Positions 1-9,420 of a stretch of 32,500 bases of DNA are shown here, in pieces; positions within the stretch are counted from its first letter, which is position 1; every line of letters begins with the position of its first letter. The translations under genes and the position numbers were made by a program. This stretch comes from Neocallimastix lanati (nom. inval.) (Eukaryota > Neocallimastigomycota > Neocallimastigomycetes > Neocallimastigales > Neocallimastigaceae), in the NCBI GenBank assembly GCA_016946835.1, contig JACVTC010000019.1, forward strand, positions 1,222,501-1,255,000, in the 5' to 3' direction. The notes below the pieces were generated by a model. That model was not told where the DNA came from and did no database searches. It saw only the letters and a program-made list of their open reading frames with translations.

Positions 1-125
1 CATCAATTACACAATAACTTCATATTAATATTATATGTATTAAGCCACATACATACATACATACATAGAGATTTAAATATATATATAATATAAATTACTA
101 TACTATTTGAACTTTATTTTTAACA
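1..125 (-). repeat. 3' LTR, first 125 bp (sense), truncated by window start
   Basis: This stretch is repeated without a mismatch at 12455-12579. On the minus strand it starts TGTTAAAAATAAAG directly after the polypurine tract, giving the canonical 5'-TG. It includes an ACAT microsatellite (about 47-66). The rest of the LTR is left of the window. By analogy with the 5' copy, the full LTR should be about 258 bp. Confidence 0.92.
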
Positions 126-133
126 CTCCTCCT
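126..133 (-). other. Polypurine tract (plus-strand primer)
   Basis: On the minus strand the sequence AGGAGGAG directly abuts the TG that opens the 3' LTR. This is the position and composition expected of the RNase H-resistant primer for plus-strand DNA synthesis in LTR retrotransposons. It is a very GC-rich word for this AT-rich context. Confidence 0.85.
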
Positions 134-148
134 AAAGTTCAATTATGA

Positions 149-3100
149 CTAACACTTCACCATAATAGAATCTCTAAATTTATTTAATAGATATGTATTA
201 AGATACTTTGTAAAACCATCGGCTAGATTATCTTCAGACTTTATATATTTTAGTTTTATTTTATTTTCTTTAATAAGATCTCTTGTGTGGTGATATTTTA
301 TGTCTATGTGTCTAGATCTTGGGTTAATAGTTTCATTTTCGCAATTATAAATGGCAGCTTTATTATCTACATTTATTGTTATACAATTACAATTTAATTT
401 TAATTCATTTAATACATTTTCATACCACAAGCAATGTCTAGCGCATTCATTTATTCCATAATATTCACTTTCGGCAGAAGATACAGATACACAGTGTTGT
501 AATTTTGAATACCATGAGGTAGGTCCTGAACCTATTTTAATTATATAACCCGTAGTAGATTTTCTAGACTCTACATCTCCTCCGTAATCTGCATCTACAT
601 AAACATTTAATTTTAAGTTTCCTGAATACCTTAAACCATAATTAGGTTTTCCCTTGAGGTATCTAAATATTTTGATGACATTATACCAATCTTCATAATT
701 TGGATCTTTGGCTTTTCTGGAAGCTTTATTCACAGGAAATAAGATATCCGGTCTAGTACATATCGCGAGATATAATAAACTACCTATAGCTTGTTGGTAT
801 TTCGTGATATTGAATTTTCTTTTTCTTAATTCTTCATTTTCTTCTGGTATCATATTTGAAGATATTTTATACTTATCTATATCAAATTTTCTTAATATAT
901 TCTCTAGATATTTATGTTGTTGCAATAGATAGCCGTCCTTTTCTTTTATAAATTTAACGCCAATGATTGTATCCACAGGACCTATATCAGTTATGTTAAA
1001 ATAATTTTTTAATAAATGTTTTGTTTTATATACTTCATGTTCATTACCTGTTAATAATATATCATCTACATAAACTGTAAGAAGACAAATAATTTTATTC
1101 CGATCATTCATTTTAACGTAAATGCATGGTTCACTTCGAAGTCTATTAAAACCAATATTTATAAGTTTTTCATTTAAAGTCTCGTTCCACAAACGACCAG
1201 ACTGTTTCAAACCGTACAAGGCTTTATTTAGTTTCCAATAGCCATTTTTATAATCTTCAGCACCTTCTGGAATTTCCATATAAACATCTTCGTTTAGTGT
1301 AGCGTTTAGGTAGGCTGATTTTATATCAATTTGATATATATTAAAGTTATTGGCTGATGCAATAGCAGTTGCTATTCTCAAAGAGTCCTGTTTCAATGTG
1401 GGCGAGAACGTCTCATTGTAATCAATGCCTTGTTTTTGTGTAAAACCTCTGGCTACCAGTCTTGCTTTTCTTTTATTTATACTATTGTCTGAATTATATT
1501 TGTATCTGAACACCCACTTTGGTGTTATTATATTACTACCCTTGGGTACCCTATCAACTTTCTTATAAACTTTTAAGTTTTTCATGCTGTTTAATTCCTC
1601 CTTGACTGCTTGTAACCATTCATTTTTATCAATTTTATTGAATATATCAGGATAATTATAGGGTTCACACAGCTCCTCCTTTGTAGATAATAAAGAAAAA
1701 TTATCTTCTATTATATCCATTAAATCAAATGATTTTATTTTCTTTGATTCTGGTTTTAATTCAGAATCAAGTTTTCTCTTACCTTTCCGTTTAACGTTCT
1801 TGTCCTTTAAATTTGATGATTTTAATTTCTTTGATTCAGGTTTTGTTTCTGAATCAAGTTTTCTCTTTCCTTTACGTTTACTTGTTTTCTTATTATTTGT
1901 TTTATCTGGTGTTTCTTTATCATTATTAATATTTGATATTGTAGAATTATTTGATTTATTATTCATATCTAATTTATTTAATTCTTTATTTTCATTTGAA
2001 TTTAATTCTTTATTTTCATTTGAATTTAATTCTTTGTTTACATTTGAATTTAATTCTTTGTTTACATTTGAATTTAATTCTTTGTTTACATTTGAATTTA
2101 ATTCATTTTTTATATTTGAATTTAATTCTTTGTTTACTTTTGAATTTAATTCTTTGTTTACATTTGAATTTAATTCTTTGCTTACATTTGAATTTAATTC
2201 ATTTTTTATATTTGAATTTAATTCTTTATTTATATTTGAATTTAATTCATTGTTTATATTTGAAATTAATCCTTTGTTTATATTTGAATTTAATTCATTG
2301 TTTATATTTGAATTTAATTCTTTGTTTATATTAGAATTATTATTTATACGTTGGACATCGTTCATATTCGACTGACCATCATATAAATTATTAATTCTCA
2401 TTTTTGTATTAAAATTATTTTTATATAAATTATTATTTGGAATATAATTATTTTTTACATAATTATTATCAATGGAACTTGAATTTCCATTCATAACGTT
2501 ATCATTACAATTTGAATTATGTATGGATTGTTCCATTTTATCATTTTTATTGTTTATGTTGTTAATTAAATTATATTTACCTTGAGAATTATCTTCTGAA
2601 TTTTTATTGTTTAAATTTCCTGAATTTGATGAATTTTGAGCATTATTTTCATAATTTATAATTTTATTAATATAATTATTATTTAAATTATTATCATTTA
2701 AATATAAATGACCCTTATATTCATTTAGAAAATTATTATAATTTTCATTTTGAATATAATTATTTTTATTTAAATAATTTAAATTAGGATTTATAAATCC
2801 AGCATTATAATTGTAAATGGCCGGATTTAAGTTTTCTGCAAAAGGTAAATTGCTACTTATATTACTATTTAAATTATTTAAAGGTAAAATATTATAATTA
2901 TTATAATTTTTATATGGGTCAATTATATTGGTTGATTGGGGAAAATTTTTATTTGGATTAGGACTATAAGTAAAATTAATATTATTATCATTTAAATAAT
3001 TTTTATTAAAATTATATTTATTTAAATTATTATCATTTGGATAATTATTATTTATATTATTATTATTATTTAAATTATTATTTTCTAAATAATTATTATT

Positions 3101-4726
3101 TAAATTATTTAAGTTATCATTATTATTTATATTGTTATTATTTTTATTTTCTTCTCTATTTTCTGTTGTCTCTTTATTTTCATGTTCCTTATTTTTGTTA
3201 TTATAGTCTTGGAGTAATACTGTATTTTTGTTATTTTCATCGTATTCTTCCATATTAACCTCAAAGTTATATATTTCTGGTCTTGTAGAAGGTGCGGAAA
3301 TATTACCAGGGGTATCTTCGAAGAATTCAAATGTCCTTGAAAGGACTATTTTATTATTTGTAGTATCATATATTATGTAGGCTGTTGGATTTTTATCATC
3401 ATATCCTAAAAATATTCCAGGAAGGGAGGTTCCGTTGAATTTTCGCCTAAATTGTTTTGGGATATAAAAGTAAACTTGGCAACCAAATACTCTAAACTTT
3501 TCATAATCGACCTTTTCTTGATATAATTCCTCAAAAGGCACTTTGTTGTTGTTACCATTATGTGGTAACCTATTATGAATGTAATTTGCTGTCCTTACAG
3601 CATCTTCCCAATATTTATGATTTAGCTTACCGTCTTTGAGCATGGCGGTGGCGTTATAAATGAGGGTTTCTTGAAAACGTTCGGCTCTTCCGTTTTGCTG
3701 TGGGTTGTAAGGTATTGAAAATTGTTGTTCAATACCATTTTCTTCACAAAATTTCCTAAAGTTATTATTTGTAAACTCAGTACCATTGTCGGTTCGTATA
3801 TATTTAATATTTTTGTTGAAAATGTTGGTGACTTTCTTATACCATTTTCTGAAAATATTGAACACTTCGGCTTTTGAGTTCATAAAAAAGACCCATCCGT
3901 ACCTGGTATAATCATCTAATATACTTAAGAAATATTTATTTCCATATATGGAGCTATCTAGGGATGACACTGTATCCATATGTATAAGTTCAAACGGCTC
4001 TTTTGATTTGTTTCTTGCTTTGTTATAAGGTTTATTTCTCATCTTGGACGCACATATTATACATTTATTTTGTATGTTTATATTATTTAATTTTTCCTTA
4101 ATGTTATCTATATAAAAGTGGCCAAGACGGCGGTGCCATAGCTCCATGTTTTCTGTGTTAAAAGCTTTTATAATATTGTCACATGTAATAGTCTTTTTGT
4201 TGTTTTCCCTATTATATTCTATTTTATTTTTGAAAGTCCATACTTTATATATTTTGGATTTATTAGATTTGGTAGTAAATATCCTTTTGCCTTCTTTGTT
4301 GTAAATGGTAACTAAATTTTTATTATTAAAATTGTAAAATATTGTTTTATAACCTTCTTCACTTAAGTTGTCTATTGACAACAAACTTCTTTTGAATTTA
4401 GGAATATATAATACATTTCGTAATGTAATTTCATTATTGTTAATATAGCCTACGTACGTACCTTTGTACGTAGCAGTAACTGTACCTCCGTCAGCGAATT
4501 GGATAATTTCTTCACACCTTATCTTATCTATTAAACTTGATAATGCATTTGTCATGTGATAGGTGGCTCCGGAGTCAATTGTCCAACTGACTATATTACT
4601 TGGTAGCTTCGCTTTAGTTGACGGGGCAGTCACATAATAACTGAGGTTTTGTCTCGGCATGTTATTTTCTGCTTTAGTAGCGTCCATGCCTCGGTCGAAC
4701 GGAGTATGAGGATTGGATATCTTCAT
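149..4726 (-). CDS. Ty1/copia Pol polyprotein (protease, integrase, reverse transcriptase, RNase H)
   Basis: This is a 1525-residue open frame. Visible in order: aspartic protease DSGA at residue 51; GAG-pre-integrase HHCC zinc finger (H198, H203, C222, C225); integrase DDE core with D251, D313 (TDNGTEF) and E349 (GRAERF), the last two separated by exactly 35 residues; a very Asn-rich linker of about 500 residues (about 515-1000) with an internal 8-residue repeat; reverse transcriptase from about 1040 with YVDD at 1219-1222; RNase H from about 1370 (DADYGG, SAESEYYG, VDNKAAI, RSRHIDIKYHH). It overlaps gag by 53 nt in the +1 frame. The ATG at 4726 is nominal, because the usual product would be a Gag-Pol fusion made by frameshifting. 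No inactivating change is visible. The linker between integrase and RT is far longer than is usual in the family and low in complexity, so the encoded protein is probably disordered there. Confidence 0.96.
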   Translation of the reverse strand: MKISNPHTPFDRGMDATKAENNMPRQNLSYYVTAPSTKAKLPSNIVSWTIDSGATYHMTNALSSLIDKIRCEEIIQFADGGTVTATYKGTYVGYINNNEITLRNVLYIPKFKRSLLSIDNLSEEGYKTIFYNFNNKNLVTIYNKEGKRIFTTKSNKSKIYKVWTFKNKIEYNRENNKKTITCDNIIKAFNTENMELWHRRLGHFYIDNIKEKLNNINIQNKCIICASKMRNKPYNKARNKSKEPFELIHMDTVSSLDSSIYGNKYFLSILDDYTRYGWVFFMNSKAEVFNIFRKWYKKVTNIFNKNIKYIRTDNGTEFTNNNFRKFCEENGIEQQFSIPYNPQQNGRAERFQETLIYNATAMLKDGKLNHKYWEDAVRTANYIHNRLPHNGNNNKVPFEELYQEKVDYEKFRVFGCQVYFYIPKQFRRKFNGTSLPGIFLGYDDKNPTAYIIYDTTNNKIVLSRTFEFFEDTPGNISAPSTRPEIYNFEVNMEEYDENNKNTVLLQDYNNKNKEHENKETTENREENKNNNNINNNDNLNNLNNNYLENNNLNNNNNINNNYPNDNNLNKYNFNKNYLNDNNINFTYSPNPNKNFPQSTNIIDPYKNYNNYNILPLNNLNSNISSNLPFAENLNPAIYNYNAGFINPNLNYLNKNNYIQNENYNNFLNEYKGHLYLNDNNLNNNYINKIINYENNAQNSSNSGNLNNKNSEDNSQGKYNLINNINNKNDKMEQSIHNSNCNDNVMNGNSSSIDNNYVKNNYIPNNNLYKNNFNTKMRINNLYDGQSNMNDVQRINNNSNINKELNSNINNELNSNINKGLISNINNELNSNINKELNSNIKNELNSNVSKELNSNVNKELNSKVNKELNSNIKNELNSNVNKELNSNVNKELNSNVNKELNSNENKELNSNENKELNKLDMNNKSNNSTISNINNDKETPDKTNNKKTSKRKGKRKLDSETKPESKKLKSSNLKDKNVKRKGKRKLDSELKPESKKIKSFDLMDIIEDNFSLLSTKEELCEPYNYPDIFNKIDKNEWLQAVKEELNSMKNLKVYKKVDRVPKGSNIITPKWVFRYKYNSDNSINKRKARLVARGFTQKQGIDYNETFSPTLKQDSLRIATAIASANNFNIYQIDIKSAYLNATLNEDVYMEIPEGAEDYKNGYWKLNKALYGLKQSGRLWNETLNEKLINIGFNRLRSEPCIYVKMNDRNKIICLLTVYVDDILLTGNEHEVYKTKHLLKNYFNITDIGPVDTIIGVKFIKEKDGYLLQQHKYLENILRKFDIDKYKISSNMIPEENEELRKRKFNITKYQQAIGSLLYLAICTRPDILFPVNKASRKAKDPNYEDWYNVIKIFRYLKGKPNYGLRYSGNLKLNVYVDADYGGDVESRKSTTGYIIKIGSGPTSWYSKLQHCVSVSSAESEYYGINECARHCLWYENVLNELKLNCNCITINVDNKAAIYNCENETINPRSRHIDIKYHHTRDLIKENKIKLKYIKSEDNLADGFTKYLNTYLLNKFRDSIMVKC
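1972..2336 (-). repeat. 24-bp coding minisatellite inside pol (8-aa repeat, about 15 copies)
   Basis: Roughly 15 in-frame copies of a 24-bp unit encode variants of NKELNSNV at about pol residues 798-919, in the linker between integrase and reverse transcriptase. The unit length is a multiple of three, so copy-number change keeps the frame open. Copies differ at scattered positions (NKELNSNI, NKELNSNE, KNELNSNV), so the array is not freshly homogenised. Confidence 0.9.
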
Positions 4727-5714
4727 CTGAATTGTAATCTTCGAGGCTTATTTGAGCATCAGCAAATTCGCAATACCCATCCTCTTTGTTTATACTTGCG
4801 TTGTTGGCTTTGATATTATTGTTCTTTTTTCTTTTGTTCTTCTCATTATGCCAACAGTCCCGTGCTATATGTCCTAGCTTGTTACATATATAACATCTTT
4901 TTCTTCCTCTGTTGTTTCTTGGTGTGAATCTATTTTTCTTGGTCATTGAGTTAACGTTTATTACTGTATTATTCTTGTGGTTATTTTCTTTTCTAAGTTC
5001 CTTAAGATATTTTAGCTTAGGGACCTTCTTTTTTAGACATTTGGTAACATCTTCCCATTTCCCATCGTGGTCCATTATGTTAACTTCCAATGTTATTTCA
5101 TATGGAAGAGCGAGATAAAGATATTCAAATTTCTTCTCATCGCTGATTTCCATTTCAAGACTACTTAATTCATTGAAAATGTTGTTCATTTCTTCAATAA
5201 ATAATGAAATATCATTTTCTTTGTTATATTTCATATTCTCTAACTTATTTTTTAATTCTAATTTCCTTTCTTCATTTGATCTAGTATTACTTGCTTTTAA
5301 AATGTTCCAAATTTGATAGGCACTAGATCTTTGAAAATCTAATTTAATTTTGATTTCATCTGATATGCTATTGTTTATCAGATGCTTAGCTAAAGAATCT
5401 AGCTTTATCATTTCTTTTGTGACGTCTTTTTCATAATATAGGTCATCACAACCTCTAACCTTTTTATATTTCTTTAGATTTTCTTTAGCTATTTTGTTTT
5501 TCTTTATAACTTTTACCTTTTCTTCGTAAACATAGTCATCAACATCATTAATAACTAATAAAAGATCCATATCCGTTAACCATAGTCTGTAGTTATTTGA
5601 TGTTAATAGGTGTTTTGTAGTAGTTGGTTTATTTGCTATGTTTACTGTATTTATTTGGTTTAATGTATTTACTGTTTCTTCAACAGTATTCGTTATATTC
5701 CTTTTTTCACTCAT
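4674..5714 (-). CDS. Ty1/copia Gag (capsid/nucleocapsid)
   Basis: The protein has 346 residues. The N-terminal half resembles the copia-type Gag fold: a short 'NNYRLWLTDM' entry motif near residue 40, a helical Lys/Glu-rich region, and a segment around 130-210 of the UBN2 style. A CCHC zinc knuckle CYICNKLGHIARDC lies at C274, C277, H282 and C287 in a basic context and should bind genomic RNA. It starts nine bases downstream of the primer-binding site and ends inside pol, which is read in the +1 frame. The ATG at 5714 is the first in frame after the LTR. The frame is intact. The protein should assemble the cytoplasmic virus-like particle in which reverse transcription takes place. Confidence 0.93.
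   Translation of the reverse strand: MSEKRNITNTVEETVNTLNQINTVNIANKPTTTKHLLTSNNYRLWLTDMDLLLVINDVDDYVYEEKVKVIKKNKIAKENLKKYKKVRGCDDLYYEKDVTKEMIKLDSLAKHLINNSISDEIKIKLDFQRSSAYQIWNILKASNTRSNEERKLELKNKLENMKYNKENDISLFIEEMNNIFNELSSLEMEISDEKKFEYLYLALPYEITLEVNIMDHDGKWEDVTKCLKKKVPKLKYLKELRKENNHKNNTVINVNSMTKKNRFTPRNNRGRKRCYICNKLGHIARDCWHNEKNKRKKNNNIKANNASINKEDGYCEFADAQISLEDYNSDEDIQSSYSVRPRHGRY
4688..4694 (-). promoter_or_regulatory. Candidate +1 programmed frameshift site (CCG-AGG-C) in the gag-pol overlap
   Basis: Pol lies in the +1 frame relative to gag (starts 988 nt apart; 988 = 3x329+1), with a 53-nt overlap. Inside the overlap the minus strand reads CCG AGG C in the gag frame. This has the same layout as the Ty1 signal CUU AGG C: a codon able to re-pair one base forward (CCG to CGA), then the slow Arg codon AGG. 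The +1 direction is seen directly. Choosing this heptamer as the slip site is inference. Confidence 0.5.
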
Positions 5715-5722
5715 TACTGCTA

Positions 5723-5738
5723 ATGAGACTCTTAATCT
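5723..5738 (-). other. Primer-binding site complementary to the tRNA-Lys(CUU) anticodon arm
   Basis: The plus strand reads ATGAGACTCTTAATCT. This is the anticodon arm of eukaryotic tRNA-Lys(CUU) as I recall it: stem TGAGA, loop CTCTTAA with anticodon CTT, then TCT. The minus-strand RNA is therefore complementary to about nt 26-41 of that tRNA and not to its 3' CCA end. It lies two bases inside the LTR boundary (5741), exactly where a minus-strand primer must sit. Drosophila copia, Ty5 and some Candida elements are known to prime from internal (half) tRNAs, and this site fits that mode. It depends on this organism having the same tRNA arm. Confidence 0.68.
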
Positions 5739-5740
5739 TT

Positions 5741-5852
5741 TGTTTTTTTATTTTTATTTTATTTTATTTTTTTTTTTTTTTTTTTTTTTTATTTATTTGT
5801 TTTAGTTCTATTTTATTTAATTATTAAATTATTATTTTATTTTATACTAATT
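5741..5852 (-). repeat. 5' LTR, gag-proximal part (112 bp), left of the nested transposon
   Basis: The plus strand begins TGTTTT at 5741, which on the minus strand is an LTR end in ...AACA. This mirrors the TGTT at the opposite LTR end. It contains a T tract of about 30. It joins 12434-12579 if the nested element and one target duplication are removed, giving an LTR of about 258 bp. The equivalent part of the 3' LTR is outside the window, so this boundary rests on the TG/CA rule and the adjacent primer-binding site. Confidence 0.72.
5844..5852. repeat. 9-bp target-site duplication, left copy (ATACTAATT)
   Basis: The same nine bases recur at 12425-12433, directly outside the opposite end of the nested element. 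Nine bases is the typical Mutator-superfamily duplication length. Confidence 0.92.
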
Positions 5853-5920
5853 GGGAGAGGTCCAAAACGCCAAATTTTTTCACGTGATATATCAAATTTT
5901 GAGGCTTTTTAAATTAATAG
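5853..5920 (+). repeat. MULE terminal inverted repeat, left
   Basis: It begins GGGAGAGGTCCAAAACGCCA. Compared with the reverse complement of 12345-12424 it shares G at position 1, GGTCCA at 7-12, CGCCAA at 16-21, a T run, then (after an indel) a TTTGNGGCTTTT block around 5899-5911. The two ends are clearly related but diverged, and the similarity extends about 65-80 bp. Confidence 0.82.
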
Positions 5921-6112
5921 TTATATGATACTATTTTGTTGTATTATTAATTTGTAATTTTTTTCTTAAAATTTATTAAGTGAATAATTAAATAAATTAT
6001 AATGGTTAGATAAAAATAAATATTTTTTTACAAAAAAAAAAAATAAAATAAAATATTCAAACAATTAAAAATTTAATATTCAAACAATTAAAAGGTTTAT
6101 TTTAAAAAAAAA

Positions 6113-9079
6113 AAATATTAATAAAATACTTTAACAATTATATAGATTTATTTATTTAAAAAAAATATTAATAAAATACTTTAACAATTATATAGATTTA
6201 TTTATTTAAAAAAAATATTAATAAAATACTTTAACAATTATATAGATTTATTTATTTAAAAAATATTAATAAAATATTTAAACAACTATTAATAAAATAC
6301 TTTAGCAATTATATAGATTTATTTATTTAAAAAAAATATTAATAAAATACTTTAACAATTATATAGATTTATTTATTTAAAAAATATTAATAAAATATTT
6401 AAACAACTATTAATAAAATACTTTAACAATTATATAGATTTATTTATTTAAAAAAAATATTAATAAAATACTTTAGCAATTATATAGATTTATTTATTTA
6501 AAAAAAAATATTAATAAAATACTTTAACAATTATATAGATTTATTTATTTAAAAAAAAATATTAATAAAATACTTTAACAATTATATAGATTTATTTATT
6601 AAAAAAATATTAATAAAATATTTAAACAACTATTAATAAAATACTTTAGCAATTATATAGATTTATTTATTTAAAAAAAATATTAATAAAATACTTTAAC
6701 GATTATATAGATTTATTTATTTAAAAAATATTAATAAAATATTTAAACAACTATTAATAAAATACTTTAACAATTATATAGATTTATTTATTTAAAAAAA
6801 TATTAATAAAATACTTTAACAATTATATAGATTTATTTATTTAAAAAAAAATATTAATAAAATACTTTAACAATTATATATATTTATTTATTTAAAAAAA
6901 AATATTAATAAAATACTTTAACAATTATATAGATTTATTTATTTAAAAAAAATATTAATAAAATACTTTAGCAATTATATAGATTTATTTATTTAAAAAA
7001 TATTAATAAAATATTTAAACAACTATTAATAAAATACTTTAACAATTATATAGATTTATTTATTTAAAAAAAATATTAATAAAATACTTTAACAATTATA
7101 TAGATTTATTTATTTAAAAAAAATATTAATAAAATACTTTAACAATTATATAGATTTATTTATTTAAAAAATATTAATAAAATATTTAAACAACTATTAA
7201 TAAAATACTTTAACAATTATATAGATTTATTTATTTAAAAAAAATATTAATAAAATACTTTAACAATTATATAGATTTATTTATTTAAAAAAAAATATTA
7301 ATAAAATACTTTAACAATTATATAGATTTATTTATTTAAAAAAAATATTAATAAAATACTTTAACAATTATATAGATTTATTTATTTAAAAAAAATATTA
7401 ATAAAATACTTTAACAATTATATAGATTTATTTATTTAAAAAATATTAATAAAATATTTAAACAACTATTAATAAAATACTTTAACAATTATATAGATTT
7501 ATTTATTTAAAAAAAATATTAATAAAATACTTTAACAATTATATAGATTTATTTATTTAAAAAAAAATATTAATAAAATACTTTAACAATTATATAGATT
7601 TATTTATTTAAAAAATATTAATAAAATATTTAAACAACTATTAATAAAATACTTTAACAATTATATAGATTTATTTATTTAAAAAAAATATTAATAAAAT
7701 ACTTTAACAATTATATAGATTTATTTATTTAAAAAAAATATTAATAAAATACTTTAACAATTATATAGATTTATTTATTTAAAAAATATTAATAAAATAT
7801 TTAAACAACTATTAATAAAATACTTTAACAATTATATAGATTTATTTATTTAAAAAAAATATTAATAAAATACTTTAACAATTATATAGATTTATTTATT
7901 TAAAAAAAAATATTAATAAAATACTTTAACAATTATATAGATTTATTTATTTAAAAAATATTAATAAAATATTTAAACAATTATATAGATTTATTTATTT
8001 AAAAAAAATATTAATAAAATACTTTAACAATTATATAGATTTATTTATTTAAAAAAAATATTAATAAAATACTTTAACAATTATATAGATTTATTTATTT
8101 AAAAAATATTAATAAAATATTTAAACAATTATATAGATTTATTTATTTAAAAAAAATATTAATAAAATACTTTAACAATTATATAGATTTATTTATTTAA
8201 AAAATATTAATAAAATATTTAAACAATTATATAGATTTATTTATTTAAAAAAAATATTAATAAAATACTTTAACAATTATATAGATTTATTTATTTAAAA
8301 AAAATATTAATAAAATACTTTAACAATTATATAGATTTATTTATTTAAAAAATATTAATAAAATATTTAAACAACTATTAATAAAATACTTTAACAATTA
8401 TATAGATTTATTTAATTAAAAAAAAATATTAATAAAATACTTTAACAATTATATAGATTTATTTATTTAAAAAAAATATTAATAAAATACTTTAACAATT
8501 ATATAGATTTATTTATTTAAAAAAAATATTAATAAAATACTTTAACAATTATATAGATTTATTTATTTAAAAAAAAATATTAATAAAATACTTTAACAAT
8601 TATATAGATTTATTTATTTAAAAAATATTAATAAAATATTTAAACAATTATATAGATTTATTTATTTAAAAAAAATATTAATAAAATACTTTAGCAATTA
8701 TATAGATTTATTTATTTAAAAAATATTAATAAAATATTTAAACAACTATTAATAAAATACTTTAACAATTATATATATTTATTTATTTAAAAAAAAATAT
8801 TAATAAAATACTTTAACAATTATATAGATTTATTTATTTAAAAAAAAAATATTAATAAAATACTTTAACAATTATATATATTTATTTATTTAAAAAAAAA
8901 ATATTAATAAAATACTTTAACAATTATATATATTTATTTATTTAAAAAAAAATATTAATAAAATACTTTAACAATTATATAGATTTATTTATTTAAAAAA
9001 AAATATTAATAAAATACTTTAACAATTATATAGATTTATTTATTTAAAAAAAAATTAATAAAATATTTAAACAATTATT
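6113..9079. repeat. 3-kb satellite inside the MULE made of a 50-bp unit and a 24-25-bp unit
   Basis: Two interleaved units build the array. Unit A is about 50 bp (ATTAATAAAATACTTTAACA, then ATTATATAGATTTATTTATT, then a run of 6-10 A). Unit B is about 24-25 bp (ATTAATAAAATATTTAAACAACT). By hand I estimate around 50 A units and around 16 B units, with B inserted after every one to five A units. Copies are nearly identical apart from A-run length and rare single changes (TTTAGC for TTTAAC, ATATAT for ATAGAT), so the array is young or homogenised. Some A/B hybrids (about 7960, 8115, 8205) suggest unequal crossover. No open frame crosses it. The stretch 9080-9373 is degenerate related AT repeat. 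Confidence 0.93.
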
Positions 9080-9420
9080 AATAAAATTAATTATAAACAT
9101 TAATAATAAAATATAAAAATATAAAAATATATTATTGATATTAATAATAAAGTATAAAAATATAGGATTATTTATTTTAAAAAAAATATAAATAAAATAT
9201 TTAAACAATTATTAATAAAATTAATTATAATAATAAAATTATAGAATATTTATTTAAACTACATAAATTTTATCAAGTATATAAACATTTTAACTTTTTA
9301 ATAATTATAAATTTTTTAATTAATAAATTTAATTATAAGTTTTTGTATGAAAGAATTTTAATGATTTTTTCTTTTGGAAATTCCTCTGTCATTTCATAAT
9401 TATTTATTATTAAATAATAT

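Noticed and set aside
1800-2375. Plus-strand frames encoding Phe/Leu-rich repeats
   Set aside because: They are the reverse-strand shadow of the 24-bp repeat in pol.
6113-9079. CRISPR-like array
   Set aside because: Units are contiguous, with no unique spacers, and the context is eukaryotic. It is a satellite.
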